This document shows positions 1 through 13,058 of a DNA stretch of 64,000 nucleotides, in pieces. The position numbers and the translations under genes were made by a program. The number at the start of each line of letters is the position of its first letter. Position 1 is the first letter of the stretch. The stretch is taken from positions 120,600,213-120,664,212 of the forward strand of contig CM044310.1 of the NCBI GenBank assembly GCA_024291935.2, given 5' to 3'. Origin of the DNA: Okapia johnstoni. Its lineage: Eukaryota; Chordata; Mammalia; Artiodactyla; Giraffidae. The notes beneath the pieces were generated by a model. That model saw only the letters and a list, made by a program, of their open reading frames with translations. It was not told the origin of the DNA and did not search any database.

Positions 1-200
1 GCATGGTTCACGTATTGCTGAAGCCTGGCTTGGAGAATTTTGAGCATTACTTTACTAGCATGTGAGATGAGTGCAATTGTGCAGTAGTTTGAGCATTCTT
101 TGGCATTGCCTTTCTTTGGGATTGGAATGAAAACTGACCTTTTCCAGTCCTGTGGCCATTGTTGAGTTTTCCATATTTGCTGGCATATTGAGTGCAGCAT
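1..200 (-). mobile_element. BovB LINE fragment (antisense)
   Basis: The reverse complement matches the RT-upstream part of BovB, the ruminant RTE-type LINE. The same words (GTAAAGTAATGCT, then a CTCCAAGCCAGGCTTCAGCA stretch) occur in sense orientation at 23548-23590. It is cut by the window edge. It abuts a sense BovB piece, so the two look like one 5'-inverted insertion. Confidence 0.85.
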
Positions 201-204
201 GCCA

Positions 205-818
205 TGCAAAATGCCAGGCTGAATGAAGCACAAGCTGGAATCAAGATAGCCAGGAGAAATATCAATAACGTCAGATATGCAGATGACACCACCCTTATGG
301 CAGAAAGTGAAGAACTAAAGAGCATCTTGATGAAAGTGAAAGAGGAGAGTGAAAAAGTTGGCTTAAAGCTCAACATTCAGAAAACTAAGATCATGGCATC
401 TGGTCCCAACACTTCATGGCAAATAGATGGGGAAAACAGTGGAAACAGTGCGAGACTTTATTTTGGGGGGCTCCAAAATCACTGCAGACAGTGACTGCAG
501 CCATGAAATTAAAAGACACTTGCTCCTTGGAAGAAAAGCTATGACCAACCTACACAGCATATTAAAAAGCAGAGACATTACTTTGCCAACAAAGGTCCAT
601 CTAGTCAAAGCTATGATTTTTCCAGTAGTCATGTATGGATGTGAGAGTTGGAGTATAAAGAAAGCTGAGCGCTGAAGAATTGATGCTTTTGAACTGTGGT
701 GCTGGAGAAGACTCTTGAGAGTCCTGTGGTCTTCAAGGTGATTGAACCAGTCCATCCAAAAGGAAATCAGTCCTGAATATTTATTGGAAGGCCTGATGCT
801 GAAGCTGAAACTCCAATC
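205..818 (+). mobile_element. BovB LINE fragment (sense), RT palm to 3' region
   Basis: Translation in pieces gives NVRYADDTTLMAESE (the RT YADD active-site motif region), then the downstream BovB stretch ending in a LLEGLMLKLKL-like string. Frameshifts and stops interrupt it, so it is not coding. It ends abruptly near 818 where L1-like sequence begins. Confidence 0.88.
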
Positions 819-1440
819 CAAACACTGACAACAGCAAATGCTGGTAAGGGCATGGAGCAACAGGAATTTTATTCAATGCCAACTGGAATCCTTAGTGGTA
901 GAGTCCACTTCGTATATCCACAGAAACACCTTCACACAGAAACTTACCGTAGCTTTATTCATAACTTTCAAAACTTGTAAGTAATCAAGAAGTCCTTCAG
1001 GAGATGAATGGGTAAACATGATACACCCAGAGAACAGAAATATTGTTCAGAGTTAAACTGCAACAAACTACTCAAATCATGAAAAGACAGGCAAAAAGCT
1101 TACAATACTTACTACTATGAGAAAGCCAACATGAAAAGGCTACATATTGCATGATTCCAAGGGTATGACATTCTTGAAAAGGGTAAACTAATGAAACAGT
1201 AAAACAACAATCAGGGGATACCAAGGAGTAAGGGGGAAGAAGGAATGAACAGGTGGAGCCCAGGGAATTTTTAGCTGAAAATTGAAAACATTCTGTATGA
1301 TACTATAATGGTGAATACATGTCATTAAACATTTATCAAAGGCCATAGAATGGAAAATATCAAGAGTAGACCCTAACACAAACTCAGATTTTGAGTGATA
1401 ACGATGTGTTCATGTAGGTTCATCAATTTTAACACTCAGA
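819..1440 (+). mobile_element. Old L1 3' end
   Basis: Wording is typical of the L1 3' end (a TGGAGCAACAGGAAT-like string, then a diverged A-rich 3' UTR). There are no usable reading frames. Boundaries are approximate. Confidence 0.5.
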
Positions 1441-1736
1441 TGGGGACTTCCTTAGTGGTACAGTTGATGAGAGTCAATCTGCCAATGAAGGGAATGCAGG
1501 TTTCATCCTTGGACCAGGAAGATTCCACGTGTTGCAGAGCATCTAAGCCTGTGTGCCACAACTACTGGATTCCATGTGGCTCTTGGGCCCAACTACTCAG
1601 CCAGCATTCTGAAACTACTGAAGCTTCTGCACCTATAGCCTGTGATCCACAAGAGAAGCCACCTCAATGAGATACCTGTGTACTACAACTAGAGAAAGCC
1701 CAAGGACAGCAAAAAGTTAATTTAAAAAGAACACTC
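1441..1736 (+). mobile_element. CHR-type tRNA-derived SINE
   Basis: Begins with the diagnostic GGGACTTCC..GTGGT head, has a tRNA B-box-like stretch, the CCACAACTACTG body and an A-rich tail. CHR SINEs occur in cetaceans, hippos and ruminants. Confidence 0.75.
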
Positions 1737-1871
1737 AGATGACGGATTTTTGTTCAATGCAATCCCTATCAAAAACAATCTCATCTTCAAAAAACAGAAA
1801 AACTCAAACTCAAATTCATATGGACTTTCAAAGGATTCTATACAGCCAATGCAACTGTGAAAAATCACAAA

Positions 1872-2128
1872 GTTGAGGGACTTCCTGAGGGTTCAATGGT
1901 TAAGAATCCTCCTTGCAATGCAGGGTACTTGGATTAGATTCCTATCTGGGGGACTAAGATTTCACATGCCTTGGAACAACTAAACCCAAAAGCCACAACT
2001 ACTGAACCTGTGATCCACAAGTAAAGAGCCCATATGCTGCAACAAAAGATTCCACATGATGCAAAAATCCCACATGATGCAACTAAGACCCAATGCAGCC
2101 AAAATAAATACACAGTTAAACAAATAAA
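1872..2128 (+). mobile_element. CHR-type SINE
   Basis: GGACTTCCTGAGGGTTCAAT head, CCACAACTACTGAACC body and AAATAAATAC tail, nested in the L1 mosaic. Confidence 0.7.
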
Positions 2129-2703
2129 CATTTTATTTAAAAAGAACAAAGTTTAAGGACCCACAACACATGAATCTGAAATTCTTACAAAGCTAGAGAA
2201 AGCAACAGTGTGCTACTGACATAAAGACAAATATATATTCCAATGGAATAAAACAGAGACTAACGAGTCTAAACATCAGCTCTCAAATATATAACCCAAT
2301 ACTTACTAACAAGAGGACCATTACCATTCAACAGTCTTCTCAACAAACGGTGCTAGGAAAACTGGATACCCACATGTACAATAATGAAAATAGAACTTTA
2401 TCTAATACCATATACAAAAATTCACTCAAAGTATACCAAAGATCTAAACTTAAGAGATGAAATTACAAATTCGTAGGAAAAACACACAAGAGAACCAGGG
2501 CCTCACAAAAAGGAACAATGTCGGTTGCATACCTTTAACTTATACAGTATCATGTGTCAATAACACCTCAAGAAAGCTGTGGGGCAAAGAGAAAAAAATG
2601 AAAAGTTTTGTGATCAAAGGACACTATAAACACAGTAAAAAGGAAGCCATAGGTTGGGAGAAAGCATTTCCAAAACACAAATACAAAAAGGGATTAATAT
2701 CAG

Positions 2704-2998
2704 ACTTCTCTGATAGTACAGTGGATAAGAACCCACCTGCCAATGCAGGGGACACAGGTTTGATCCTTGGCCTGGGAAGATTCCCCCTGTAAGTAAGTAA
2801 GCCTGTGCACCACAACTACTGAAGCCCACACATCCAAGAGACCCCACACGGCAACTCCTGCGCCCTGGTGCTGCGACTACCGAGGCCTGTGCACTGGAGC
2901 CTGTGAGAGCCTCTTTCACCCGGCAAAAGAGAAGCCACCCTAAAGAGAAGCCTGTGCACAGCAACGAAGACCCAGCACAACCAAATAAATAAATAAAT
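2704..2998 (+). mobile_element. CHR-type SINE
   Basis: TTCTCTGATAGTACAGTGG head (diverged), GCAACTCCTGCGCCCTGG body and (AAAT)n tail. The tail AAATAAATAAAT marks the 3' end and sense orientation. Confidence 0.75.
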
Positions 2999-3217
2999 TG
3001 TCAAGGATTGATATTCAGAATCTATGGATAAATTTGTAATTCAAAAACAACCAAAAAGCCAACCAGATTAATAAATTAAAAAAGGACTTGAGTAGATATA
3101 TTTTAAAGATACGCAAATGACCAATAAGCACACCATGAGGGATGTAACCAAAATGGGAAAATGCACCACTTCACACCCATCAGGACGGCGACGGTTAAAA
3201 GAAAGGAAAACAACAAG

Positions 3218-3432
3218 GGCTTCCCTGGTGGTCCGGTTGCTGAAACTCCAGGCTCCCGACGCAGGGTCCCTGGGTTCCATCCCAGGTGAGGGAACTAGAT
3301 CCCACGTGCCACAACTAAGAGTTCACATGGTGTAACTCAAGATGGCACATGCTGCAACAGTGACGGAAGACCGACGGCCTGAGGTGCCACAACTAACACC
3401 CAGGGCGGCCAAGTGAATAAATAAATACTATA
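3218..3432 (+). mobile_element. CHR-type SINE
   Basis: GGGCTTCCCTGGTGGTCCGG head, B-box-like GGTTCCATCCC and AATAAATAAATA tail, within L1 sequence. Confidence 0.78.
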
Positions 3433-3917
3433 AATAAAAAACAAAACACAAAAAGGAAAAACCTTGCACTCATACCTCAATTCTCTAATATTTCAAAAAA
3501 AAGACTGCATACTGCCAATACAGGTGGCAGATATTCAATCCCTGGTCATCACTTGTCAGGGAAATAACATCCTGCATGCCCCTTGGGGAGACCAAAACAA
3601 AAGAACAGAGAATAACAGATGCTGGCATGGATATAAAGAAATTGGAACCTTGAAAAAAGATCTTGCAGAAACATCTCATGGTCTGTTTCAGCAGTAACCA
3701 TGTCAGTGACAACACTGTTGCAGAGTCAGGCACAAAAAAACTGTCAGGTATAGGAATGGAGTAAAACTTGGGTACCATTCACTTGGAAAGTCACTTGGCC
3801 AAAGAGAGGGCAAACAAGGAGAAATAAATCAGGCTGATGGAAGACTACTGACCCTGACAGTTTCTCAAGGCAAGAGAAATAAAAGCAAAAACAAATAAAT
3901 GGAACCTAATCAAACAT

Positions 3918-4650
3918 AGTCATGTACAGATGTTCCCACAGTCATGTACAGATGTGAGACTTGAACCATAAAGAAGGCTGAGTGCTTAAGAACTGATGCT
4001 TTCAAACTCTGGCACTGGAGAAGACTCTTGAGAGTCCCTTAGCAAAAAGATCAAACTGCTGCTGCTGCTGCTAAGTTGCTTCAGTCATGCCCGACTCTGT
4101 GCAACCCCATAGACAGTAGCCCATAGACGAGGCTCCCCTGTCCCTGGGATTCTCTAGGCAAGAATACTGGAGTGGGTTGCCATTTCCTTCTCCAATGCAT
4201 GAAAGTGAAAAGTGAAAGTGAAGTCGCTCAGTCATGTCCAACTCTTTACGACCCCATGGACTGCAGCCTACCAGGCTCCTCCGTCCATGGGATTTTCCAG
4301 GCAAAAGTACTGGAGTGGGGTGCCATTGCCTTCTCCAAAAAGATCAAACTAGTCAATCCTAAAAGAAATCAACCCTGAATATTCATTGGAAGGACTGATG
4401 CTGAAGCTGAAGCTCCAATGCTTTGGTCACCTGATGCAAAGAGCCAACTCACTGGAAAAGACCCTGATGCTGGGAAAGAATGAGGGCAGAAGGAGAAGAG
4501 GGCAACAGAGGATGAGATGGTTGGGTGGTACCATTAAGTCACCAGACATAAGCAAACTCCAGGAGATGGTGAAGGACAGGGAAGCCTGGCATGCAGTTCA
4601 TGGGGTCGCAGAGAATTGGACACAAATGACTGAGTGAACAACAACAAAAT
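3918..4650 (+). mobile_element. BovB 3' segment split by a Bov-A2 SINE
   Basis: BovB sequence runs from about 3918 to 4057 and resumes at 4337 after a SINE, continuing through CTGATGCTGAAGCTGAAGCT to a tail near 4650. Both sides of the SINE carry AAAAAGATCAAACT, which identifies the break as a later insertion. Confidence 0.85.
4058..4336 (-). mobile_element. Bov-A2 SINE with 14-bp target-site duplication
   Basis: Dimeric Bov-A element in antisense orientation: it starts with GCTGCTGCTGCT, with two copies of the GACTC..CCCATGGACTGCAGCC-type unit separated by a GTGAAAGTGAAG linker. The direct repeat AAAAAGATCAAACT at 4044-4057 and 4337-4350 is the target-site duplication. Confidence 0.93.
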
Positions 4651-6060
4651 CAAACAAAAACGTTTGCACAGCAAAGGAAACCATAAAGAAAACAAAAGAC
4701 AAACTACTGCAAATAACGTGACTGCCAAGGGCTTCGTTTCCAAAATATACAGAGAGGAGCACGAGTGACAACAAAAGTACCCAACCCAGAGGACCCAACT
4801 AGACATTTCTCCAAAGGAAAAATACAGATGGCCAATAGGCACATGAGAAGGTGCTCATCATCGCTAATTATCAAAGAAATGCAAATCAAAACTATTATAA
4901 AATGAGGTACCACATCACACCGGACAGAATGGCCATCAGTAACATGTCCACAAATATGGTCTTCCCTTATAGTCCAGTGGTTTAGAATCCACCCTGCAAT
5001 GCAAGGGATACTGGTTCAATCCCTGATCTGGGAAAATTCCATGTGCCATGGAGCAACTAGGCCTGTGCACAACTACTAGCTCTGTGCTCTAGAGCCCATA
5101 AGCCACAACTACTGAAGCCTGCGGGGCTACAGCCCATGCTCCGCAGCAAGAGAAGACACCGCAAGAGAAGACACCTCAATTAGAGAGTAGACCCCTCTCT
5201 CTGCAACTAGAGAAAAGACCCAGCAAAGCAACGGAGACCCAGTGTGGCCAAAATTAAAATACGTAAATTAAGTAATTTTTAAAAGTCTACACACAACAAA
5301 TTTGGGAGAGGGTGTGGAGAAAAAGGAAACCTCTTACACTGTTGGTGAAAATGTACATTGGTACAGTCACTGTGGAAAACACTACAGAGGTTCCTTAAAA
5401 CAAGAAACATAAGAGTTACCTTATTATCCAGCAATCCCGTTCCTGGGCATGTATCCAGAGAAAAACATAGCTTGAAAGGATAGATGCACCCCAATATTCC
5501 TTGCAGTAATGTTTACAATAGCCAAGAAATGGAAGCAACCTAAATGTCTGTCGACAGATGAACAGATGAAGAAGACGTGGTGCTTATGTACCATGGAACG
5601 GTACTCAGCCACTAACACAAATGGAATAATGCCGTTTGCAACAACATGGACGGACCTAGAGACTGTCAATACTGAGGGAAGTTAAGTCAGAAAGAGAAGG
5701 AGAAATAGCTATGACATCCCTTATACGCAGAACCTAAAAAGAAATGATACAAATGAAGTTGCAAAACAGAGTCAGACTTAGAGAACGGCGGCCAGGAGGC
5801 AGGACTGGGAGAAGGGATAGTTAGGGAGTTTGGGGTGGACACGTGCACACTCCTGTACTTAAAATGAATAGCCAACAGGGCCTACTATACAGCACATGCA
5901 ACTCCGCTCAATGTTATGTGGCAGCCTGGATGGGAGGGGAGTTTGGGGGATAACAGACACCTGTACATGGATGGCCCTGCCCTTTCCCTGTTCACCTGAA
6001 ACCATCACAACATTGTTAATCGGCTGTAACGCATTACAAAATAAAAACTTAAGAAAACTA
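4651..6060 (+). mobile_element. L1 3' end with nested CHR SINE
   Basis: Sense L1 ORF2 C-terminal and 3' UTR sequence: ATGCAAATCAAAAC, then after the SINE TGTGGAGAAAAAGGAAACC, CTCAGCCACTAACACAAA and a terminal AATAAAAACTTAAGAAAA. Frames are broken throughout. Confidence 0.85.
4962..5275 (+). mobile_element. CHR-type SINE inside L1
   Basis: TCTTCCCTTATAGTCCAGTG head, CCACAACTACTGAAGCC body and A-rich tail. L1 ORF2 sequence flanks both sides. Confidence 0.78.
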
Positions 6061-6690
6061 GAATAGATTTAAACCAACTAAAATGGAAAGTATTTTGTGG
6101 GAAGAAACATCATATTTTTATCTGTTTACTGGAAAAGCAACTCAACCAGTTAATGTGCCAGATTACACTGAGCACCTACTATATAGTATGCACTCTTTTC
6201 AAGGCTGTGAACACAGCTGTGAAGCAGGTGTAAAAGCACTCTCGGATACTAGCACTCTAAGCGGGGAAGGCAGATCATAAACATGTAAGCAAACAAACCA
6301 GGACACCTCAAAGGTGCTTTTAAGAACAAGATGACGTCCCAGAGAGTGACTAATGTGTGTATGTGTTGGGGAAGGGCTTCTTTAAACCAGGTCATTGAGA
6401 AAGGACCTCAATGGCAAGAAAAATAAATATCATATAATATCACTTACATGAAGTTAAAAAAAAAAAAAACTGATACATACGCACTTATTTGCAAAACAGA
6501 ACCAGACTCAAGGATTTAGACAATGAACTTGCTGTTGCCAGAGGGGAAAGGAGAAGGGCATGGACAGTTAGAGAGTTTGTGACTGACATGTACTGCTGTA
6601 TTTAAAATGGATAACCAGCAGAACCTAATGTACAACAGGAATTAAAACAAAATTGCAAAGCAACAATAATTCAATAAAATTAAATACAAG
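6061..6690 (+). mobile_element. L2-like trace and L1 3' tail
   Basis: 6160-6260 contains a GAGCACCTACTATATAGTATGC string typical of L2/MIR-class remnants (weak). 6420-6690 is a diverged L1 3' tail ending at AAAAGACTACTGACCCTG, the point where sequence shared with gene B's second intron begins. Confidence 0.45.
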
Positions 6691-8159
<1,469 letters not shown>

Positions 8160-8192
8160 CTGATGTGGGGCCGACAGCGCAGCCGCCGCCAT
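8160..8192 (-). CDS. Gene A exon 1: initiator exon, MAAAALSAPHQ
   Basis: 33 nt from ATG to a CAG|GTAAAG donor, encoding MAAAALSAPHQ, which splices in phase 0 onto the KRAB exon. The short MAAA..PxQ leader is the usual start of KRAB-A-only genes of this family. It lies in CpG-rich sequence and matches exon 1 of gene B at most positions. Confidence 0.85.
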
Positions 8193-8620
8193 CGTAGCCT
8201 GTGGGCACAGCGACAACAGTCGAACAACCGAGTCGGACTCGGCACGGTTATTCTCGGCCGACGGCGACGTCTACAACCCTGTGCAGTACGGACAAAGCGT
8301 CCAACTTCGCCTCAGCCCCTCACCTCCCTCTCCAACAACACACTCCGGAATTTCTGACCAGCTACACGTGGAGTCCCAGCAGCGATCAAAACGCCGGCCA
8401 CCGAAACACCGGAAGTCCCACTCCCGGATGTTCCGCCTCTAGGAAATGCACCGCCTTTGGATTTTCATTGGCTGAAGGTGGCCTTGGCGCAAATCCTTCT
8501 GGGTAATGTAGTGCCACAGCCTCGAGCAATTGCGCCCCACTCTGGAAGCCCCAAGAAAAAAAGCCAAGCGGTCGCGCGAGGATCGCTGAGAAATCACCAG
8601 AGATGGAGAAGGGTGGTTCC
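8193..8620 (-). promoter_or_regulatory. Gene A CpG-rich promoter and 5' UTR
   Basis: CpG-rich sequence upstream of the ATG with no TATA box in an obvious place. It holds an ETS-type CCGGAAGT at 8409-8416, a CCAAT-box-like ATTGGCTG near 8468-8475, and the ACTACA..CCCAGAAG element. It is alignable to gene B 22549-22990. Confidence 0.7.
8496..8512 (-). promoter_or_regulatory. ZNF143/THAP11-type motif, gene A promoter
   Basis: The minus strand reads ACTACATTACCCAGAAG, close to the known ACTACAATTCCCAGAATGC element bound by ZNF143 (Staf) and associated with THAP11. It sits 304 bp upstream of the ATG in sense orientation. The same 17 bp occurs in the gene B and C promoters. Confidence 0.75.
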
Positions 8621-9650
8621 ACAGTTCTAAAGAGGATGGGGCCCCATGTGGGAACGAAAATAAGGTGCTTCAGAGCTTTTTAAGTCTTTAATGCTACTGA
8701 TCACTATAGTATTATAGACATAATCTCAGACTCCTTGAAGCCAACCCTACTTGACATCCATTGGTAAGTGGAAGTAAACATACATTATCCTATTGCTCTT
8801 GAAATGCAGGCTGCTTCAAGTGTTGAAGTCATTCAAGAAAAAAGTCTACAATACCCTGACTGGAAATGCAGAAAGTTGATATTTGACAGGCTTGATGAAG
8901 CCTAACAAGAGATAAAGGCAACTTAGCAAGTATAACTCCCATATTAATATCTAATCAAATACCTATTTCCTACGCTTAATATCTGATTTCTGTGGCAAGA
9001 GTCTTAAGCTGGCTTGCAAAGAACAGCCCTTATGGTGTTTCAGGCCGGTGTTTTCCCATCCTCTGTCCCCTAACATTTCTTCTTGGCTATAAATTCTCAG
9101 CTGTCTTTACTGTAACATTGAACTCAATCTTTCACCCATATTGTAACAAGCCCAGAACTTTGGGCATCCATCCCACACGCCTGTCCCAACACCTCTCTGG
9201 AGTGATTTTGTGTTTCTCTGGCCAAACCTGCTGTGCTGGGTCTGCAATTCCCACTGCATTTTCCCAACCAGGTCTCATTTCTCATTTCCCTTTGTGCTGT
9301 GGTACATGCGTTTGTAGATCCAGGCCGCAATGAAGGGTGGTCAATATTCAAACTCTGTCACACTGTGTCTCCTCGTGGGCTAACACTCAGCAATATTTAG
9401 AATACTTTCATGTGCAATAGTTACTGGAGTTACATAAGGGCTCTCTTAGTTTACAAATGCATTCTAAGAAGTTACGTATGCAATGACATGGTACCCGGGA
9501 TTATAAATTTAAAAATCACAAAAGTACATGATACTACAAAAACACAAAAAATGTGCATGGTAAGATAGATGATATAACATAGGGAAGGACCCAATAGTCA
9601 CTCCATTTATATAAACATTTGAAAATAGTCTCACAAAAGTGGTGGGCTAC
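8621..9650. other. Intergenic: paralogous flank, then unassigned
   Basis: 8640-8950 matches 23020-23310 upstream of gene B, so the duplicated unit extends past the promoter. 9000-9650 holds no gene I can support. Small frames at 8992-9333 and 9124-9351 have no recognisable domain. Confidence 0.55.
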
Positions 9651-9654
9651 AGTC

Positions 9655-10130
9655 AAGGCTCAGTGGTAAAGAACGCACCTGCCAATGCAAGGGATGCAGG
9701 TTTGGGACTTCCCTGGTAGTCCAGTGGCTAAGACTCTGTGCTCCCAATGCAGGGGGCCTGGGTTTGATTCCTGGTCAGGGAACTAGATCCCACAGGCCCC
9801 AATGAAGATTGAAGATCCTGTGTGCTGTGACTAAGATAAAACACAGCCAAATAAATAAATAAATATTTATTTTAAAAAAAAAAAAAGAGAGAGAGAGAGA
9901 GACGCAGGTTCGATTGATCCCTGGTCTAGAAAGATCCCACATGCCCCCAGAGCAACTAAGCCCATGCACCACAACTAGTGAGCCTGTGCTCTAGAGCCTG
10001 GGAACAATGACTGAAGCCCATGACCTAGAGCCGGTAGGCTGCAACAAGAGAAGCCACCGCTCTCCGCAACTAGGGAAAAGACTGCACGGGAATAAAGGTC
10101 TAGCACGGCCAAAACAAGGAAGTAAATACA
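9655..10130 (+). mobile_element. SINE inserted into a SINE
   Basis: An older CHR-like SINE (9655-9703, continuing 9903-10130) is interrupted by a younger CHR SINE (9704-9875) with its A-rich tail and a GA run. The older SINE's words around GATGCAGGTT resume as GACGCAGGTT after the insert, which fits a target-site duplication. Confidence 0.8.
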
Positions 10131-10270
10131 GTTACATATTTTAAAAAGTACAACATGCTCTTGCATCGGCAATTTTAACGCTGAGGATGAATTAAAAATC
10201 GCAGGAGGACACTGCTTCAAGGGGTGTACACGAGTATCAAAACGTACGTTTTAAATAAGTAAAATTTATT

Positions 10271-10382
10271 TTAAGTCAACTATACATCCATGAAATGTTT
10301 AAAACAAATATCCAAAACCCGTCACTTTAAGTCAACTATACATCCATGAAATGTTTAAAACAGATACCCCAAACCCATCACT
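10271..10382. repeat. 56-bp tandem duplication
   Basis: Two adjacent copies (10271-10326 and 10327-10382), each beginning TTAAGTCAACTATACATCCA. They differ at only a few positions. No coding potential. Confidence 0.92.
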
Positions 10383-11029
10383 TTATCAACATTCAAGTAA
10401 TGTAAAATTCTTAAAACTACATGTAGAGATACTGAACTTGTACAGGGGGAAAGTACACAATGGTGGGCTACCGGCGAAGGTTCCCGACTCCAGGTTAAGT
10501 GACATTATGCTGGCAACCTGACACTGACTATGGGAGTATTTGCACCCACAGAAATTGGCAAACAGTATAAAACAGGACTTAATTTACTTTGTAACTTAAT
10601 GTCTGTACTTAAGACTGAAGTAACATATGTTAAAAATTCATATTTAAAAAAATTCATCTTCATCTTAAATGTGTATAATGTATCTGGTCATTACATCATG
10701 CATAGTAAAGAAATTGAGGAAAACATGAGAACATATTCTTTCAGTATTCCAAATTCCGTGCAGACGCCATTGACATTACTGGCCAATGCGTGAACTCTCA
10801 CAGATGTCTTTCTTGTGTACCTGCTCTCCTATTCATCAAAAAAAGAGAAAATGGGGAAACCTCACAAAATAAAAGAAGGCAAAAGGTAAGAATAGGAAGA
10901 TCTCCAAACAAGACACATAGGTAAAGAGATATTAAGAAACAACACTCAACATCAAGAATCCTGATGAATGCAATTAAAATCCTGATTTCACATTGCTGTT
11001 ACATGGTCTTCATTGGAGGTATCAGCATG
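10383..11029. other. No feature recognised
   Basis: AT-rich unassigned sequence. A small frame at 10530-10793 has no domain, signal or paralogue that I can see. Confidence 0.4.
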
Positions 11030-11150
11030 CATCCAGTCTTAGATTTTAACACAGGTTGAATTTCTGGGTCATATGGTAGCTTTATTCCTAGTTTTTAAGA
11101 AATCTCCATACTGTTCTCCATAATGTCTGTATCAACTTCTATTCTCACCA
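11030..11150 (-). mobile_element. L1 fragment, antisense (inverted 5' part)
   Basis: TTCTGGGTCATATGGTAGCT and TGTTCTCCATAATG are antisense L1 ORF2 words. It is immediately followed, apart from a SINE, by sense L1 sequence. Confidence 0.75.
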
Positions 11151-11155
11151 TATAC

Positions 11156-11435
11156 CCTGCTGCTGCTGCTTCTAAGTTGCTTCAGTCGTGTCCGACTCCG
11201 TGCGACCCCATAGGCGGCAGCCCACCAGGCTCTGCCGTCCCTGGGATTCTCCAGGCAAGAACACTGGAGTGGGTTGCCATTTCCTTCTCTAATGCATGAA
11301 AGCGAAAAGTGAAAGTGAAGTGGCTCAGTAGTGTCCGACTCATCAGGACCCCATGGACTGCAGCCTGCCAGGCTCCTCCGTCCATGGGATTTTCCAGGCA
11401 AGAATACTGGAGTGGGGTGCCATTGCCTTCTCTGC
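11156..11435 (-). mobile_element. Bov-A2 SINE
   Basis: Antisense dimeric Bov-A2, starting with CTGCTGCTGCT and ending at CCATTGCCTTCTC. CCATATACCC flanks both ends and is the likely target-site duplication. Confidence 0.9.
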
Positions 11436-12055
11436 CATATACCCCGAGAAAATCGTAATTCAGAAACACATGTGTCCCAATGTTCACGGCAGAAATATTA
11501 AAATAGCTAGGACACAGAAGGAACCAAGATACTCACTGACACATGAATGGATAAAGAAGTTGCAGGTCATATATAGAGTATTACTCAGCCATAAAAAGTA
11601 ATCAATGTGTCAGTTCTAGTGAGGTGGATGAACTTAAAAGCCCATTATACAGAGTAAAGTAAGTTAAAAAAAAGGACAACAAATATAGTTCACTTATGCA
11701 CACATATGGAATCTAGAAACATGGTACTGATGAACTTATTTGCAGGGAGGGAGCAGAGATACAGACATAGAGAAGAGATTTATGGACACAGCAGGTGAAG
11801 GAGAGGGTGAGAGGAATTCAGAGTATCATTGAAATATATAATTACCACGTGTAAAATAGCTAGCTAGTGAGAAGTTGCTGTGTAACACAGGGAGCTCAAC
11901 TCAGTGCTCCCTGACAACCCAGAGAGGTGGGATGGAGTGGGGGTGGGGGTCAAGAGGGAGGGTACATACGTATACTTATGGCCGATTCATGTCATTGTAT
12001 GCAAGAAACCGGCATACTGTAAAGAAAGCTTCAAAACAATTTTTTTTAGAAATGT
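11436..12055 (+). mobile_element. L1 3' end, sense
   Basis: CCGAGAAAATCGTAATTCAG, then ATTACTCAGCCATAAAAAG and a 3' UTR ending near an A/T-rich tail. Together with 11030-11150 it forms a 5'-inverted L1 copy. Confidence 0.82.
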
Positions 12056-13058
12056 TAGTCAACTGAGCTTCCTAATGATGGGGGGGGGGAGTTCTTACTG
12101 ATTAACAATCATTAATTGGCGACTTCCATTTTTTCAGAGTGAGCTGGGGTAGGAGGGGCAGTGACAGGACATGCAGAGGTAAGAGGAAGAACACTGGAGA
12201 CCAGGCTATGTGAGGACCACAGATGGTACTCCTAGTTCTTCAGTGTTCCTCACACTGCCTAGAACATAAGTGCACAATGGGACAAGCACATCCTGAAGCG
12301 GTGAAGCCAGTGTAAAATGCAGAGTGACCCAACAAGCGAGTCTGGAGTCCCTGGCTTAGTGTTGCTGTCCCTGTGAAGAACTTCCCAGGCGGGAGAGTGT
12401 TTGCAAGAATTGTGCATGGGTGGAAATGAAGCTGGAGCACCTGGTGGCGATGCAGGCATCAGGTGCAGAGTTCACGGTCAGAACACAGGAAAGAAGAGTC
12501 CCTGCTATGAGCAGCGGCAGCGCCGCCAGCGTATATGTGCGGTGTGGAGGAACCACTCTCACGAGAGGTCCGGCGGTAGAGAGCCCTTATGAAAAGCCCT
12601 CCGCCTCTCTGAGACAGACGCCCCTTCTTTCTCAAGTAGCAATAATAAAAGCTGAGTCACAGCACTGGTTTGGTCGAGTGGCTAAATGGAAGAGTCTGCA
12701 GCGAAGTCACCAGTGTTGGTTTTCAGAGAAAAGATAACCAGCGTGAGGCCACGGGATAAGCAGGGCTCATCAGGCAGGGGAGGAGGGGTGCAGAAGTGTC
12801 CGGATGGACAAGGGGTTCTTTCAGTCTCCAAACCCGGAAGGAGCAAGAGGGGGTAAAATGACCAGACTCCCTAAATCTTGAAACAGGTAACCTGGAATTA
12901 AACCCCAGATCCAGATCCACTGCAAAGATACCACAAACAAGATACAGCGTCTCTGCTTCAGTTTCCTCTCTAGAAAGTTTGCTGCATAGGTACGTCCCAC
13001 CTTCTTACTACCTCAAATCCCTCAATGTCACTGCCAGCCATACTGTGCTATTTATAAA
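12056..13058. other. Region 3' of gene B, no gene seen
   Basis: Mostly unassigned sequence downstream of gene B, containing a run of about ten G at 12080-12090. It may include gene B 3' UTR, but I found no convincing minus-strand poly(A) signal. Small frames here lack known domains. Confidence 0.4.

Larger units (their letters stand above)
1737..3917 (+). mobile_element. L1 ORF2/3' mosaic with nested SINEs
   Basis: Several L1 ORF2-type stretches in sense orientation (the CAATCCCTATCAAAA region, the ACTGGATACCCACATG region) are broken by three SINE insertions at 1872, 2704 and 3218. All frames are short and interrupted. No host gene is visible here. Confidence 0.65.

Noticed and set aside
3841..3860. 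AAGACTACTGACCCTGA at 3842 matching the gene A/B intron breakpoint word
   Set aside because: The match is short and sits inside L1 sequence. Possibly shared L1-derived sequence or chance; too little to claim a duplicated intron fragment.
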